From Pomphorhynchus laevis (lineage: Eukaryota; Acanthocephala; Palaeacanthocephala; Echinorhynchida; Pomphorhynchidae): 64,000 bases of DNA. The position numbers were made by a program, and so were the translations under genes. Positions 22,365-35,242 of this stretch are shown here, piece after piece; position 1 is the stretch's first letter, and the number at the start of each line of letters is the position of its first letter. The stretch is taken from positions 310,001 to 374,000 of the forward strand of contig WNNJ02002652.1 of assembly GCA_012934845.2 (NCBI GenBank), in the 5' to 3' direction. The notes beneath the pieces were generated by a model. That model worked only from the letters and a program-made list of their open reading frames with translations. It had not been told where the DNA came from and ran no database searches.

Positions 22365-25230
22365 TATCGGTGCTTTAATTCCGGAAATGCATTCCGCAAT
22401 TGCGCGGCCCCTGAATGTTGTAATCGAGTAAGATCACATGCGCAATTCAAGCCACAATCAGTCAGCACGGGTCAAATGTAGATCAGCCGACGTTGGGTGA
22501 ATATGAAGGTGATCGTTCAGAACCAGCAGATCCTTACATCTGTAAACTCGATCAGAATTTCAGAAAGATTATCAATTGACGACCAAACTTATTCACGCTT
22601 CCATTTTGCACCGCAAGCAACGAGTTCATCGACTTACTTTGTGCGAAATACGAGACCGTTGCAAGGAAATTGAATGGTGAGGTATTTGCATTGAAGGAAA
22701 TTGCAATAATGTGTCAATGCATTTTACAGAGAATTCCCGCAAGAAATGTATCAGGTATTCGAAAAACTTAAGAGCGCAGATTAAACATGTGGAAAAATGG
22801 CGAACTTGATGACCTCATCTGAAAAGCGCGTGCATTGCAAAGCGAGATAATTGCTAATTCACGGACCAGACCGGCACAAAACAGTGACAAAAACGATTCA
22901 ACGGCCTTATTGAATCAGGCAAAACAAAATCAGCAAAAAAAATTGCATGGATCAGCAATACCTTAATCAAAGTCCAGTCTATTCACTCCTTGATGAGTTT
23001 AATGAACGCACCGTCGGGGATATAGTAAACGATCTGCATCCAGGCGCCGCAATTTGTTAAAGGGATGTGCTACTGCAGGCACCACTTGAGGACTGTGTGT
23101 ATCACCATCCGGTTGAGTTCTCAGGTGTAGACGCGAGAGAGATATTCGTGGCTTCTCTAAAGACTCAAGGCGGTGCAGGTCCTTTGGGAATTACCGCTCA
23201 TGATTTCCAGCGTATGCTCAGCTCTTTTAAGTCTCACTCTGCCGCTTCGGCTGAGAGTATTGCAATGTTAGCTCGACGGATTGCTACGGAGCAGATAGAT
23301 TTATCCGTGATTGAGGCATTAGTGGCAAGTCGTCTTGTTCTGTTAAACAAGAACCCTGGAATTGGCCTATAGGGGTTGGAGAGATATTAAGGTGGGTAAT
23401 CGGCAAAGCATTAATGAAAATTGTAAAGCAACCCTTGCAAACCGTGGTTTGCACTCAACATCTATGCGCCGCCCAAAGATCCGGTTTAGAATACACAATT
23501 CATTCTGCAACTAGCGCATTTCGCTCAGAAGATAACTTCGGAATTTTGACCGTCGACGCCATAAGTGCTTTTATCAGAGCGAGTCGCCAAGTTGCATTAG
23601 CCAACATATCATTTGTTTGTCCAGCATTAGCCCACGTCCTGTGAAATACTTATGCTGGCATCACCTTGATGGCAACTGAAGGGTATCATCGGTGCTAATG
23701 AATGCTTCACCCATGGCGACCCGTTCGACATTGCAGCTTTTACCGCGTTATCGATTCCGTTAATTCGGCGTATAAAGGGAAACATTACACAAACGAAACA
23801 AAGATGGTACGCCGCCGACGGAAATTTCGTTGGATCTGTCAAAGAATTGAAGAAAGTATGTGATATACTTGTGATAATCAAACCTTAATATGGCTATATA
23901 GTTAAACCAGAAAAATCCAAGCTGCTTACACATCCCCACAATATTGGCAAGTCAAAAATGCTCTTTGACCATGAGAAGATCTCAATCACTTGTAAAGGTA
24001 TCAGGATGCTTTGCACACCTGTAGGTACGTTGGCTTACGTTAAACAAGAGGTCATACAAAAGGTACTTTGATGGTATGACCAAGTAGATAAACTCAGCAT
24101 GGCAGCGGATAGTGACGCTCACTCCATATATTTTGCATTCAACAGAGCATTGCAATGTCGTTGGACACACCTAATTAGAACAACGAGATGTGATAGCGAT
24201 TGGTTCATCAGGCTGACTGCATCGATCAATGACTTCGCTGGTAAAGTTTGCGACCACAGCGTGACTGAAGAGGATATGTCCATATTTGCTGTCCCTCCCC
24301 ATATGGGCGGACTTGAAATCAGATATCCTGTTTTTGTCTCACAACATGAGTATGAATCTCCAAATCAATTGTGTAGCTATTCGATACCACAGAATCGCTT
24401 TATATTCACGAACAATTGCAATCGGATGCGGCGGGTCAAATAAAGTCAGCAAACTTCAAGCGGCCCAAACTAGCTCGCTTGGTACTTAAGATGGACAAAC
24501 CGAACATAAGTCATCTCCTGGAATATGCTTCAAAAAGGGGCATCAAATTAACTAACATCTCGACCACTTGATGATTACTGACTTTATCTGACTACAACGG
24601 AGTTTCGTGACGCAATGTCTGTAACGCACGCTTGGACCTTATCTAAGATAGTCAAAAAATGTATATGCGGGGAGGTGTTGAATAATGTTTATGCATTGTC
24701 ATGCAAAAGGGCGGTTTATTGACGATAGGTCATAATTAGATCCGCTACCTTGCATCAAAAGTACTCACAGACGTGTGTTCTGGGGTCGCCACTAAGCCAA
24801 ATCTATCTGGTGTTCATGATACTATAAGTTTCGACAATAATGCGACAACTCGAAGACAAGACGCATGTCCTGATATTGTGTGCAGTGGATTATTCGGTGG
24901 TAGGATGGAGAGTACGTTTTTTGACGTATGCATTTTCAACGAAATAGCTCCATCCTATATATCGCGATCTTTGGCTGCGTGCTTCGAGTATCATGAGCAA
25001 CGAAAGCGAAGCAAGTACGAAGAAAGGATACGTGAGATTGATCACACTATCTTCTGCCCATTAGTGTTTGCGTCAACTGGTGGTGCAGGCAGATTCCAAT
25101 CTTCGTACGAGGCTCCGTACGAAGATTGGAATTGCGCTCGCAAAGTTGATATCACAATGTAGGCACCGCGTTCCAACTCAATGCACCGGTACATTCGGTC
25201 ATAGATATTGAGTTGCAAATCGCACAACTA
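22365..25230 (+). pseudogene. LINE family B: RT plus restriction-like endonuclease
   Basis: In order: a 'TVGDIVNDLHPGA' block (23,015), 'HHPVEFSGVDAREIF' (23,105), 'GGAGPLGITAHDFQRML' (23,172), 'IALARRIATEQIDLS'-type helix and 'LVLLNKNPGIGL' (23,340), motif A 'FGILTVDAISAFIRASR' (23,539), a 'THGDPFDIAAFTALSIPLI' motif-B region (23,712), 'WYAADGNFVG' (23,804, where the usual YADD is YAAD), 'GYIVKPEKSKLL' (23,893), 'YFAFNRALQCRWTHL' (24,130), 'PPHMGGLEIRYPVF' (24,297), and a final 'CPDIVCSGLFGG..ESTFFDVCIFN' (24,868) that fits the PD...D core of restriction-like endonucleases. The family is common in invertebrates but distinct from LINE A. Frameshifts and stops occur throughout. The 5' 650 bases are coding-like but broken. 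A hairpin lies at its 3' end. Confidence 0.85.
25093..25132. repeat. Perfect 17-bp inverted repeat in LINE-B 3' end
   Basis: Arms 'attccaatcttcgtacg' and its exact complement are separated by 6 nt ('aggctc'). It lies just after the conserved 'PLVFASTGGAG' codons of the LINE-B ORF. Confidence 0.85.
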
Positions 25231-25234
25231 TCAT

Positions 25235-26430
25235 TATTTTCTTTTAAATATATTGTGAATTCGAAATATGTTGATTTCCATTTGCGGGAACTTCAAATGT
25301 AAATTTATTGAAATAAAAAGATATTAATATTATAATAATTTTATATTATAATAATATTATTGATAGATAATATTATATATTATACAAAAAAAATTATAAA
25401 AGTCAATTTTAAATAACAGATATAATTAATAAATAACAGACTATGAAAAAAGCTATGAAAAACAGACGATGGATAACATACGATGTAAAACAGACGATGT
25501 ATTATATTTTCATTAAAATCATCAATTATAACACAAATTATTTGTGCCGGAGCTAAAATGATTAAGCTTAATATTATTGATAGTGTTATACAAAGATATT
25601 ATCGGTGAAACATTCACAAATATGGCGTTACAAAGCTTTATCGAACTCAATATACAATTAATAATTTATATTTAGAGACTATCACTAGCTCTTATGGTAC
25701 GCCCTGAGATGCAGAGAAGTACCGGAGGAATTGATCGAATGGGTGAAGATGCTGTCAGAGACACTACGAGCAGTGTTCCTTTTACAGCAGAGCCTATCAT
25801 AGATAGTTTGTATTCTAAGCTTGAAAGCGTTCATATAAAAGAAATTTATTACGTTTGCGATATGGTAATTGAAAACTTGGACTATTGTTATTGAGATAAT
25901 TGTTGTTAGATTGTCATATTTTGAAGCATTATATTAAATCAACAAGTTATATGACATACCTTACTTTAAATAACATATGATTACTTATTGGAAAACAATA
26001 ATATTGATTGTATATAATTTAAAAAGGATAATTTTAAATGACCAATAATATGAATATAGACTAATTGAGTCTATATTTAATCTATCAGTACTAAACGAGA
26101 CTAAATTTATTTCTTACTTTTGCTATAAATTCAATTCTCGTCAATCAATTTACTCACAATGATTTTAGCTGAGATGATAATTTCAAAAAGCCGTACGGTA
26201 TCTCGGTAATTGGATTGCCAAATAACCTCCTATTACAGAAAATGTAAACATCAAATAACTTCGCAAGGATATAACACTATAATATGTTCAAGTATAAAAG
26301 TTATAAAAGCGACTTTGAAACAAATAAATGTTCAATTCGTAGAGTATGTGCTAGTTATACGGACCATTGTCAGCTGCTATGTGCTAAATCGTAAAACATA
26401 ATATGCAATACAAGCTTTAATCTCGGATTT
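25235..26430. other. Intergenic stretch, no gene seen
   Basis: AT-rich. Short phrases resembling the PLE terminal repeat ('aaataacaga', 25,410-25,440) are too brief to call. A 66-codon plus frame at 25,694-25,894 has no recognised domain. Confidence 0.45.
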
Positions 26431-26432
26431 AG

Positions 26433-26960
26433 GTGTCTATGTCAATCCGGATTGGAGAAAAGGTTCTTCCTAATGTGAAGGATTTTAAGTATCTTGGGGT
26501 ATTGTTCACGAGGGACGCAGGAAGATCAAGGAGATTAAAATGTGGATTTGTACAGCTAACGCAGCGATGCTTCGTTGTACAGGTATGTCGTAGTGAAGCG
26601 GGAGTTGAGTCTTCGGTCGAAGTTTTCGGTTTACTACGCAATCTTTGTTTCTATCCTAACCTATGGTCATGAGCTTTGGGTTATGACCGAAAGGATAATA
26701 TCTCGGATAAAGTCGACCGAAATGAGTTCCTTCGCGGTGTGGTCGATTTTAGCCTTAGAGATACGGTTAGGAATTCGGTCATCCGGATGAACTCAGAGTT
26801 AAGTCGCCGCTTTTCTACACCGAAGAAAGTCAGCTGAGGTGGCCAGGACACGTTTTGAGGATGTCTATGGATCATCTTTTTCGAAGGGTTTTTTAGGCCG
26901 GACTCTCTGGAAAGGGACCTTGAGGTAGACTTCGATACCGCTAGTTGTTTTTACAAGTTA
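26433..26960 (+). pseudogene. RTE-like LINE, 3' end of RT ORF
   Basis: It contains 'SIRIGEKVLPNVKDFKYLGVLFT' split by frameshift, then 'YRYVVVKRELSLRSKFSVYY' (26,575), 'LTYGHELWVMTERI.SRIKSTEM' (26,660-26,720), and a 'gacacgttttgaggatgtct' segment (26,848) encoding the 'GHVLRMS'-like end. Read length fits the last 170 codons of the RT ORF. The 3' UTR seen in other copies is cut off near 26,960. Confidence 0.85.
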
Positions 26961-26964
26961 AAAG

Positions 26965-27810
26965 AATGCAAATGCTACTCCGAAAGAATAAATCGATTTA
27001 TTTGTCTAAATGAAGAACAAAATCCTTTATATCATGGACATAGTTTATCATGGCAATTGATTTAATATATGATTTAAAAAAATGATACTTAGTTAGCTAT
27101 AATTAAAATAATTAACTAACTGATTATGATTTTAATTAAAATCATAAGATTTCGATTAGATAAACTAATTATCCCAAATTAAAATCTGAAATTGATACTC
27201 GAAAATAAAAGTAGAGAACAAATTACATACATATCTTGAAGTCCCAACATATTATAAAAATCTGTGAGGTGTACTGCAGTAATCATGTTGAAAGACAAAT
27301 TTCTAAATTAAAATTTTTTATTTGTTAGCTTAACAATGATTGACGTAAACTATATCGAATGCTGTTTTACATTATCGTAATTTATATCAAACAAATTTGC
27401 GTATTTCCTAATTTAGATATAAACATTACCTGAATCAATTGACAAGAAATAAAAAATACAAAACACTGCAAAAGTAAAATGATTTGATGTAGCAAACAAT
27501 TATCGATTGTAACTTGAAATTTGTTTCTATTCGAATTGTTTAATTGAGATTGAATTTTAGTTTTTCAAATAATTGAATATATTATTTGTTTAAAACAAAT
27601 TTACTTAAATAGTCATAACGTAGACAATGATTCTTGACAGGATCATTCCTAATATATTTTAGTTCACTGCGGTTAGTGTCAAAGATGTAAATAACGTACA
27701 ATAGGGATCTAGTAAACCTATATATATTATATTTAGAATTTAGAATTTTCTTTTAGCACACGTAAAGAGACGAAATAGCTTTGATTTACAAAGCATATTT
27801 TTGATAATAA
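26965..27810. other. AT-rich stretch, no gene seen
   Basis: No coding or repeat structure was recognised. Confidence 0.5.
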
Positions 27811-27814
27811 AATA

Positions 27815-28190
27815 TTAAGTCTTTTAAGTCAAAATATTTTGAAAAATTAATTTTAGACACGATATAAGTGCCAATTTTAAAATCAGTTATTTATTTTTTA
27901 ATCAAAATCTACAAGTTTGTAAAATCTTTAAAACGAAATGTAAAAAGATTAATTTTGCACCATTTGAAAAAGACAAGTATTTTTTAATTGTCATCAAATT
28001 TAGTTATATTTTAAGATCAAAAAATAATAGATAAAAGAAATAAGCGATTGTCAATACAATTAAAATATAAATAACACTATTATTAAAAAACTATTATTTT
28101 TGAAAACTTTGTAAAATAAAATGTAATTAGATTAATTTTGCACCATTTGAAAAAGACAAATCTCTTTTAATTGTCATCAAATTCCTAAGT
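27815..28190. repeat. Dispersed repeat (left copy and partial tandem copy)
   Basis: 27,815-28,080 matches 30,599-30,868 in the same orientation ('ttttagacacg', 'gtcatcaaatt', 'ataagcgattgtcaatacaa'). A partial second unit follows at 28,105-28,185 ('attttgcaccatttgaaaaa'). The unit is non-coding. Confidence 0.8.
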
Positions 28191-28209
28191 ATGTAGGGTT
28201 AGTGACTCC

Positions 28210-30450
28210 TCAAAACGTTATCAAGGTCTACGCTATCAATCCAACCAGATACCTTCTCTCGCCTCAGACAAACTTATCTTTCTTGAATATTCTGAAGAGG
28301 GAAGGCTGAGAGTCGTTAAGACGAAAAGTACTCGTCCTGTCCCTACTCAGTTGGAGACTATACTATAACTCCAGTATTCATTCGAGAGAACCTGCCTGAA
28401 GGAAGCAGAGAAGTTGGGAATGTGTATTATCTTTACTAGGACCTTGAATCTTGTTGGAGCGAGATCGTAAATGCTATTTTTAAAGGTAGTAGAAAGGACC
28501 CCGGTAGCTTGCGAAGAGAAGTAGGAATTAAATTCGGTCAAACTCTCATTCCCAATACGGGGGAAGAGTTGGATAGCTGCCTGAAAGAAGGTCACCCTGA
28601 CGGGATCAAAGTGGAACCCTCTCCTCAACAACGTATCTTCCTCTAACATCCAACGAATTTAGCGATGAGAGGTGGTCAGCTGTTGCGGCGACTGTTCAGT
28701 GCAGATGGATTTTAACAACCAAATCATATGAAGCAGTAATATATCGAGGAGTGAATTTGTTGTAGAGAGATGAAAGTTGGCGGTATATGGTTTATGTATA
28801 AGATAGTCGTTCCTGGCTCTGCAAAGTTCTGCCTTAATCCAACGACCAGTTCTGTCGTTGAAGACACTGAGTAACATGTCGTAGTCACTACCTACAATTC
28901 GGTGCAGGATGTCACGATTATTGTGAATCTTCACCGGCCTGATATAGACATTGGCTATGCTGATTCGTTTACCGTTCTTAACTAGTGGTATAAATAAACA
29001 AGAAAGGGCTGGACACAAGTAGTTTAATAAGAGGGAGAACCTGAAGGAGCTTTGAACGACGGTGAGAAGACCTTGAAAAGAAGAGGAGTGTAAGGGGTTT
29101 TATACTGAGTAAAGTGGGTGATTATATTATTTAGGGTAAATCGAGTAATCTCCTGTGGAAGACGGATAGACCGAGTCTTCTGAAGGAATACAACATCTAC
29201 ATCTCTACCAGATAGAAGCATAAAGGTGAAAGCACCTCCAGAATTCCACTATACAATATTCAGTGAAAACGGCCTTTGGTTACTTTCCATTGCGTCAGTG
29301 TAACCTGAGTGCTTCGCCCTCCATCTAGTCGGAACCAGAGGTGGAAACGTTGCTCTTTCACTTCCAGCCTCGACAGGTGGAGTCATTTCCTCACAAGTAC
29401 TATCTTCATTTTCGACGCAAGGCTCTAATATTTCAATATATTCGCCAATTTTTAGGAGGCTAAAGCCTGCGGCCACGAAGTAATCCTTTTTTGATCTAAG
29501 GCTTCTTAGATTTAGCAACTGATGTGGGTAAACTTTGAACCTCGCCAATCTTTGACATTATGCTTTTTATCGAATTAGCCATCTTCTCCCTTATTTTTTA
29601 AAGCTTGGCCTTAACATGACGTAAGAGGTCTGAGTCAGACATCCTGTTGTTATTATTGGCGGATCATGCATCGGTGAATCTGTCTGGCTTCATCTGAGCT
29701 GCCAAATGTTTTTCTCGTAGCTTTTAAATAAAACACATTTACTCGACCAGGTGGGTTGACTCCCTCAGTAAGAACAGTGCAGGGATCTATCGCATTTTGC
29801 TGAATGGTCATCCAAAGAGCCACATATCTAGGAAGAGCTGGGAAGAAGACATCCAGAACTCCAGTCTCCTTATGTAGCAGACATTACAATGGGGGTAGGT
29901 TGTAGAGTCAATTTAAATCAGAGTAAATGCTAGATTGTGGTCTAGGAAATGATTACATTTAAAGTGAGCTAGACACTCGGCCACGCCAACCAAGGCAGAT
30001 TAAAATGCTACGGGAATCAATAATCCTCCCATTCCTGCAATAAATCTGATATTGCTAATCTTAAAATATTGTTAAAGTTCTATAATGTCTTCATCTGACA
30101 TGTATGTCGGAATGTTTTTGATTTTCGGGGTGCTCGGATAGGCTTGTATAAGATTTTACCACGACCTGAATGATTTTTATTGAACTGGTTCAAGTAATCA
30201 CGGGCACGCTCAAGGGTGCAAAAGGATATACTAACTTGTGTCTCGTAATATTTTATTGACTGAAGAATAAGTCTCCTTTTAAAACGTGCAGAGAAGTCGC
30301 TAAGATTGATGTTGAAAACGTTTTTCATCGATATAGGTTCCGTAAAATTAACACAAATTAGGTTTGCCAGTTTAGGTGCATGGAAAAGTTCCTTTTGCTT
30401 AAAGATAGATACAGTAGACAACAAACCATATGTTGTCTGCAATAAGACTA
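28210..30450 (-). pseudogene. LINE with APE-type endonuclease (jockey/R1-like), 5' portion
   Basis: Minus reading from 30,442 gives a 120-codon frame ('KLANLICVNFTEPI') that could be ORF1-derived but is not recognised with certainty. The endonuclease follows: 'DVDVVFLQKTRSI' (29,200; family form FLQET), 'NGKRISIANVYIRP' (28,970), 'LLSVFNDRTGRW' (28,875; the usual GDFN/NDH metal-binding box is altered), 'TTNSLLDILLLH' (28,762) and 'TEQSPQQLTTSHR' (28,690), whose terminal SHR replaces the catalytic SDH-type end. A post-endonuclease segment continues to 28,347. Stops split the pieces. It is probably the same family as, or related to, the RT pieces at 2.7 and 30.9 kb. Confidence 0.8.
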
Positions 30451-30598
30451 TTTTGCTGCTTTAAGCCAGTATTTGCTTGAGGATTGGCGGTTTTTTGAAT
30501 ATTTGTCAAATCCTTTGTGATGTAATTAACATATTGCAAATTTAGTTTAGTATTATCTCTTTTTATTATTATCTCATTTATTATCTCTTTTTATTTAA

Positions 30599-30868
30599 AG
30601 TCTTTTAAGTGAAAATATCTTAAAAAAAGTAATTTTAGACACGGTATTTATAAAAGCGTCAATTTCGAAATCAGTTATATATTTTTACAGTCAAAAACTA
30701 CAATTTTGAGGAATCTTAAAAACGAAATGTAACAAGATTAAGTTTGCACAATTTGAAAAAGACAAATCTTTTTTAATTGTCATCAAATTCAGTTATATTT
30801 AAAGATCAATAAATAACAGATTAAAAGAAATAAGCGATTGTCAATACAATTAAGATATAAATAACACA
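30599..30868. repeat. Dispersed repeat (right copy)
   Basis: This is the partner of 27,815-28,080. The two direct copies bracket the LINE at 28.2-30.45 kb. Confidence 0.8.
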
Positions 30869-30889
30869 TTGCAAATTTATTTGCAATGT

Positions 30890-31255
30890 AAGACCTGCAC
30901 CGGACTAGCTAGCCGCCTTCCGACAGAACCATTTGGCGTATCTCACCCATTTGAGTCTTCGGGGCTAACTATGGTCGGTAATTTTGGGATGATGAGCTTG
31001 AGAAACGTTAGTATTTGTTCTGGGGGAGGTCCCTAGAGAAGAAGACTAATCCCGAAATAGCCCATGTACCCCAAAGGCGAATTTGGGTTTTCCCATTAAA
31101 TGACAGATGCTGAACCCGTTTAGTCGGAGCCCATCTAGCTCTCTTTAGAATACGTTTTAGTCTATCCAGGTCAGCTTTCGCCGGTCAGTTCACCGTGATG
31201 TTGAATTTCAGATATTTTACTAGACTTGTGAAAATAGGGGGCAGTTATATTTTAC
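30890..31255 (-). pseudogene. LINE RT 3' end (same family as 2.7 kb)
   Basis: The minus strand gives the 'gggaaaacccaaattcgcct' region encoding 'KTQIRLWGTWAISGLVFFSR', as at 2,900-2,990, plus 'VKYL.F.ITVN' upstream. Frames shift several times. It lies upstream, in transcriptional sense, of the endonuclease piece, so it is a separate insertion or a rearranged part rather than the same element's continuation. Confidence 0.75.
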
Positions 31256-31259
31256 TCCC

Positions 31260-31735
31260 ATGTAAAATGGAGTATTAGCCTTTTAAATATTAACCAAAAT
31301 TGCCAAACAAAAATTATAAAAAGTACATAAAATTTTTAATAGTTTAAACTAAAAGGTAATCAATTGAAAAAATGGATAATAATTTGATTAAGTGATAGTT
31401 TAAATAATTAATTTGTTTTGATTTTGCATATTCAATGTAAAATTAATAAAACAATGGAGACACAAAATAATAAACTTGACTTACACGTGTGAAATTGTGT
31501 GTTTGCTGCTCAAGAAACCATTGGGAATGCGGTCAATGCGATTGTGAGATAAATCTCTAAATCGGGAGAAGGAAATATTTATTGCAGCTAATATCAAATA
31601 AAATATCTATAAATACGTTGATCAAGTAATGTCATCAAATCAGAAATCGTCAAAAACAAATATTTACAAGACTTATCACGTAGATCTACAACTTTGATTT
31701 CTCTGAATAGTAATTCTACTTAATTAAAAGTTAAT
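31260..31735. other. AT-rich stretch, no gene seen
   Basis: No coding or repeat structure was recognised. Confidence 0.5.
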
Positions 31736-31739
31736 ATTA

Positions 31740-33160
31740 AAGTGTTCATCATGAAAACCCCACCAAAACGGCTTTTCCTGAGCATTTCAGCAAAAATCCT
31801 AATCTCTCAAAGTTTTTCCAATATAAAGAATCCGCAACTTTATTACGAGATTCTCGAGGCTAAATCAGTTGCTAGTTTTATATCTAAGGCTCGTAGAATA
31901 TAGTTCTATGGAAATTCATTTCGATCGTCTATATAAGAGAACACTTTCTTTCGGCCATTTCCTAGTGATCGGTGAAGATACGAAAGGGGAATGTGCGTTA
32001 AATTGAAAACTTTGCTTTAGGTGCAGCTTTCGTAATAAGACGAAATATCCGTACAAACAATGCATAACTTTGCTTAATTAAATTAGATAAACGATTCGTA
32101 TCTCAATATCGTTTCAATTTATGCCGTTGCTTTAATACGATGTCCTTAGAAGCGCTAGGCTGCAATGACTGCCTTAGTAGTGCTATATACAACGACTTGC
32201 ACCAAACATTATATAATGAATTGAAAGAATTTTAAAAACTAGCGTAGAGTCAGATGTATGGAATACTTTGGTGATATATGCTCTTAGATTTATTGTTATG
32301 TAATGGTTTAGATTTATTTGTCTAACACAGTTAATTCTATCAATTAGATAAAATAATTATCATCTAATTCTATCAATCAAACCTTCAAAAAGAGATTGTG
32401 TTGCAATTGTAATGCACAGGTGTCTCGCTGCAAATGTTGCAAATGTGCAAAATTCAAAAATACCTGCGTAAACTACCGTGTAGATTTTTGTCAAAATCGT
32501 TTTATAGTAACAATTTACTGACCGCTGAAACTTCAGCTTCAACTTGTAAATATACAAATCATAAAACACCTCAAAAAGACGGATGATTCTGAGCGTTTCA
32601 GAAAGTATCTTAATATCTCAAAGTTAGTTTTTCCAATATAAATAATCGCTTACTTTACGAGATTCTTGCAGATGAGAGTTTCTAACATTATATCTAAGTC
32701 TCAGGCAGAATATAGTAATAAGGAAACTCATTTTGGTCGCCTATAATAGAGAACACTTTCTTTCGGTAATTATCTAGTGATCGGTTAAGATGCGAACGAG
32801 GATTATGCTGGACATTGAAAACTTTGCTTTAAGGCGCAGCTTTCGAAATATCCATACAATCAATGAATCACTGCGTTAACTGAATAAAATTATATGAACA
32901 ATTAGTATCTCAATATCGTTTCAGTTTCTGCCGTTGCTTTAATATGATGTCCACAATTATTATATTTGATAACCTTTGGTTCAGCAATGGGCGCACTTTA
33001 ACTGTAGTAGAAATGTTATTTGAACATCTAGCATTTGACATTAGTAATGAATTGATAGAATTTCAAAAACTAGCGTAGAGTCAGAAGCACCGTTCACTTT
33101 AGTGATATATGCTCTTCGATTTATTTTTTATGTAATGTTTTAGATTTATTTGTTATTTAA
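31740..33160. repeat. Tandem duplication, period ~0.81-0.83 kb
   Basis: 31,755-32,330 is repeated at 32,565-33,160: shared phrases include 'gagaacactttctttcgg', 'gaaaactttgctttaaggcgcagctttcg'-like text, 'tctcaatatcgtttca', 'ccgttgctttaatacgatgt' and 'aaaactagcgtagagtcaga'. The first unit has a good TATA-like string 'tatataag' (31,933-31,940) ahead of the conserved block; the second reads 'tataatag'. No long ORF is shared, so this may be duplicated promoter/5' or non-coding RNA DNA. 32,340-32,560 is present only in the first unit. Confidence 0.75.
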
Positions 33161-33179
33161 CTTCATTATAAAAGAATGA

Positions 33180-34985
33180 AGTTAAAACCTTACTAAATAT
33201 AAATCGACGGCAGAATTAGAAAATATCAAAGGTTGTAAGACCACTTGCTTTGAACACGTATGTAAGGGTTTGCTGTTTGATATGTAACTGCGCCGAACAG
33301 ATAATTTACGTTTCCGAAAGATCACGCGGCTCTTAAACAGGTTGTAGGAATGTTTGTGTATTAATCCACATGGATTCACAATTTTTCTCAGTTGATTCGA
33401 CCTTTGATATCCACGTGTTTTCCTTCTGGTGAACAGGCTGTGAATGCCTTTGAAGAAATAAAACATGAAATATCAAAAGCCACTTTATCATGCTTAGATT
33501 TCGATCTTCCATTTACCGTAGAAACTGATGCTAGTAATCATGCTATCCGAGTGTGTCTGTCTTAAAATGGCAAACCGGTAGCCTTCTTTTTCCGCTTTTT
33601 GAATCGACAATCTCAAAAATTCTCATCCATGGAAAAAGAATCGCTAGCCATTATAGAGGCAATACGATTTTGGAGACATTATCTTGCGATTCGGCCGATT
33701 ACTATACTTACTGATCAGTGATCAATATCATACATGCTCTCAAACTAAGCGAATCGAAAATGACAAAATTCTCAGATTGCGTTTAGAACTCGCTGAATAC
33801 AAATTTAACATCACTTTCTGTTCAGGATCTCGAAACACCTTAGTTTACTCACTATCAAGGGATTTCGTGTGCTATCTAGATGGAAAATCAGGTACGCAAC
33901 TGCAACAACTTCACGAGATACTTTGACATCTTGGTTAGACTAGGCTTTGGCATTTTATACGTACTAGATATCTTCCATACTCTATTACAGATGTTCGTGA
34001 TATAATAAGTAGTTGTTTAACGTGTGCTACTTTGAAGCTACGGTTTTTTCGGCCGCTTCTTACTAATCTAATCAAATCTTCGAAACCATTCCAGAGACTT
34101 TAAATTGATTTTAAAGACCCCTACCATTTAACAATGGGAATCATTATTTACTTACGGTAATAGATGAATACAACCGGTTTCCATTTGCTTTTGCGTGTGC
34201 AAATACATCTTCCGCGATCGCCAATAAATGCTTGGTTCAGATCTTCAACATATTGGATATCCAGAGAATGTACATTGTGACAATGGTCATCCTTTTTATC
34301 TAAACATTTCCTTACATTTGTGTCCGTCTTGAGCATTGTGCTAACGCATTCAACTCCTTACAATCCTATAGGGAACGCCAAGTGGAACGCTTAAACGGAA
34401 CACTATGGAAAACAATTGCACTTCGGTTACCTGGATCTTCAAACACACTATTGTCATCAAGTCCTAGCATAAAGTCTCAATGCTATCCGATCGCTCCTTT
34501 GTGTATGCACAAATAAAACTCCTTATATTCGTTTGTTCAGTTTCCCTTGCGAATTAGTTGACGATTTTCAATTGCCCGATTGGTTGACTCCAAGTGAAAC
34601 CGTTCTTATAATAAGCTTTAACAAGTTGAACAAATTTGAGTCACTTGTCGAATAAGCGTAACTATTGTTCGGTAATCCACATTATGCTAGAGTCAGATTA
34701 AATGATGGACGATAAACTTATATTTTTACACGTCATCTAGCTCGACCGACAAATAACAAAACTAATACTAAACACATTAATGAGGATACACATTCGCCTC
34801 AAACGATCGACACTATGACAGACGAAGGATCTGCATCAAACAATAACGAGAGAGAAAATAATAACGAACAGGATCAGCACCTCTTCGTGCATGATAACGC
34901 AAGATCCAAAGTCAGATATTTACAGTAGTAGAATATCTCGAAATCCTCCAACATACCTTCGCGGCTATGTGGAGGGTTGAATGTC
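33180..34985 (+). pseudogene. Ty3/Gypsy-type pol relic: RT end, RNase H, integrase
   Basis: 33,420-33,700 gives the RT-RNase H junction 'KATLSCLDFDLPFTVETDASN', 'GKPVAFFFRFLNRQSQKFS', 'EKESLAIIEAIRFWRHYL' (the family's ExxALAIxxAxxxWRxYL). The integrase follows: 'LLTVIDEYNRFPFAFAC' (34,150), a 'VHCDNGHPF'-type box in shifted frames (34,270), 'YNPIGNA' (34,360), 'FNKLNKFESLVE', and 'NPHYARVRLNDGR' with 'TRHLAR' (34,680-34,745). The end has an RISxxPxYLRGYVxG-type terminus (34,930-34,980). Stops and frameshifts are numerous. No LTRs were recognised. The 3' integrase part recurs at 46.7 kb. Confidence 0.88.
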
Positions 34986-35039
34986 ATAGCACATTAATTA
35001 TTGAAAACATATGAACCTTACCGTATTTGTATTCTAGAT

Positions 35040-35230
35040 ATTTGAGTAAAGCCTGTCTAACATGGGTTCTAAATTAAGGTACAATATCTTAGGTCCCCTA
35101 TTTTATCTCTTCTGCTTGGCGATCTCTCCCCGTTTATCAAACCTTACTTATTGAACGTCATGCAATACGCCGATGGGATCCTCATATATCCTCATGCACC
35201 CTCCCATGGCGTACACGAAATAACGACATG
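35040..35230 (+). pseudogene. Short LINE RT fragment with YADG box
   Basis: 'ILGPLFYLF' (35,085) is followed, after a frameshift, by 'MQYADGILIYPH' (35,160-35,195), matching motif B end and motif C (usual YADD) of CR1/jockey-type RTs. Motif A of the next fragment lies downstream, so the two are separate copies. Confidence 0.65.
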
Positions 35231-35242
35231 GCATACACGATA

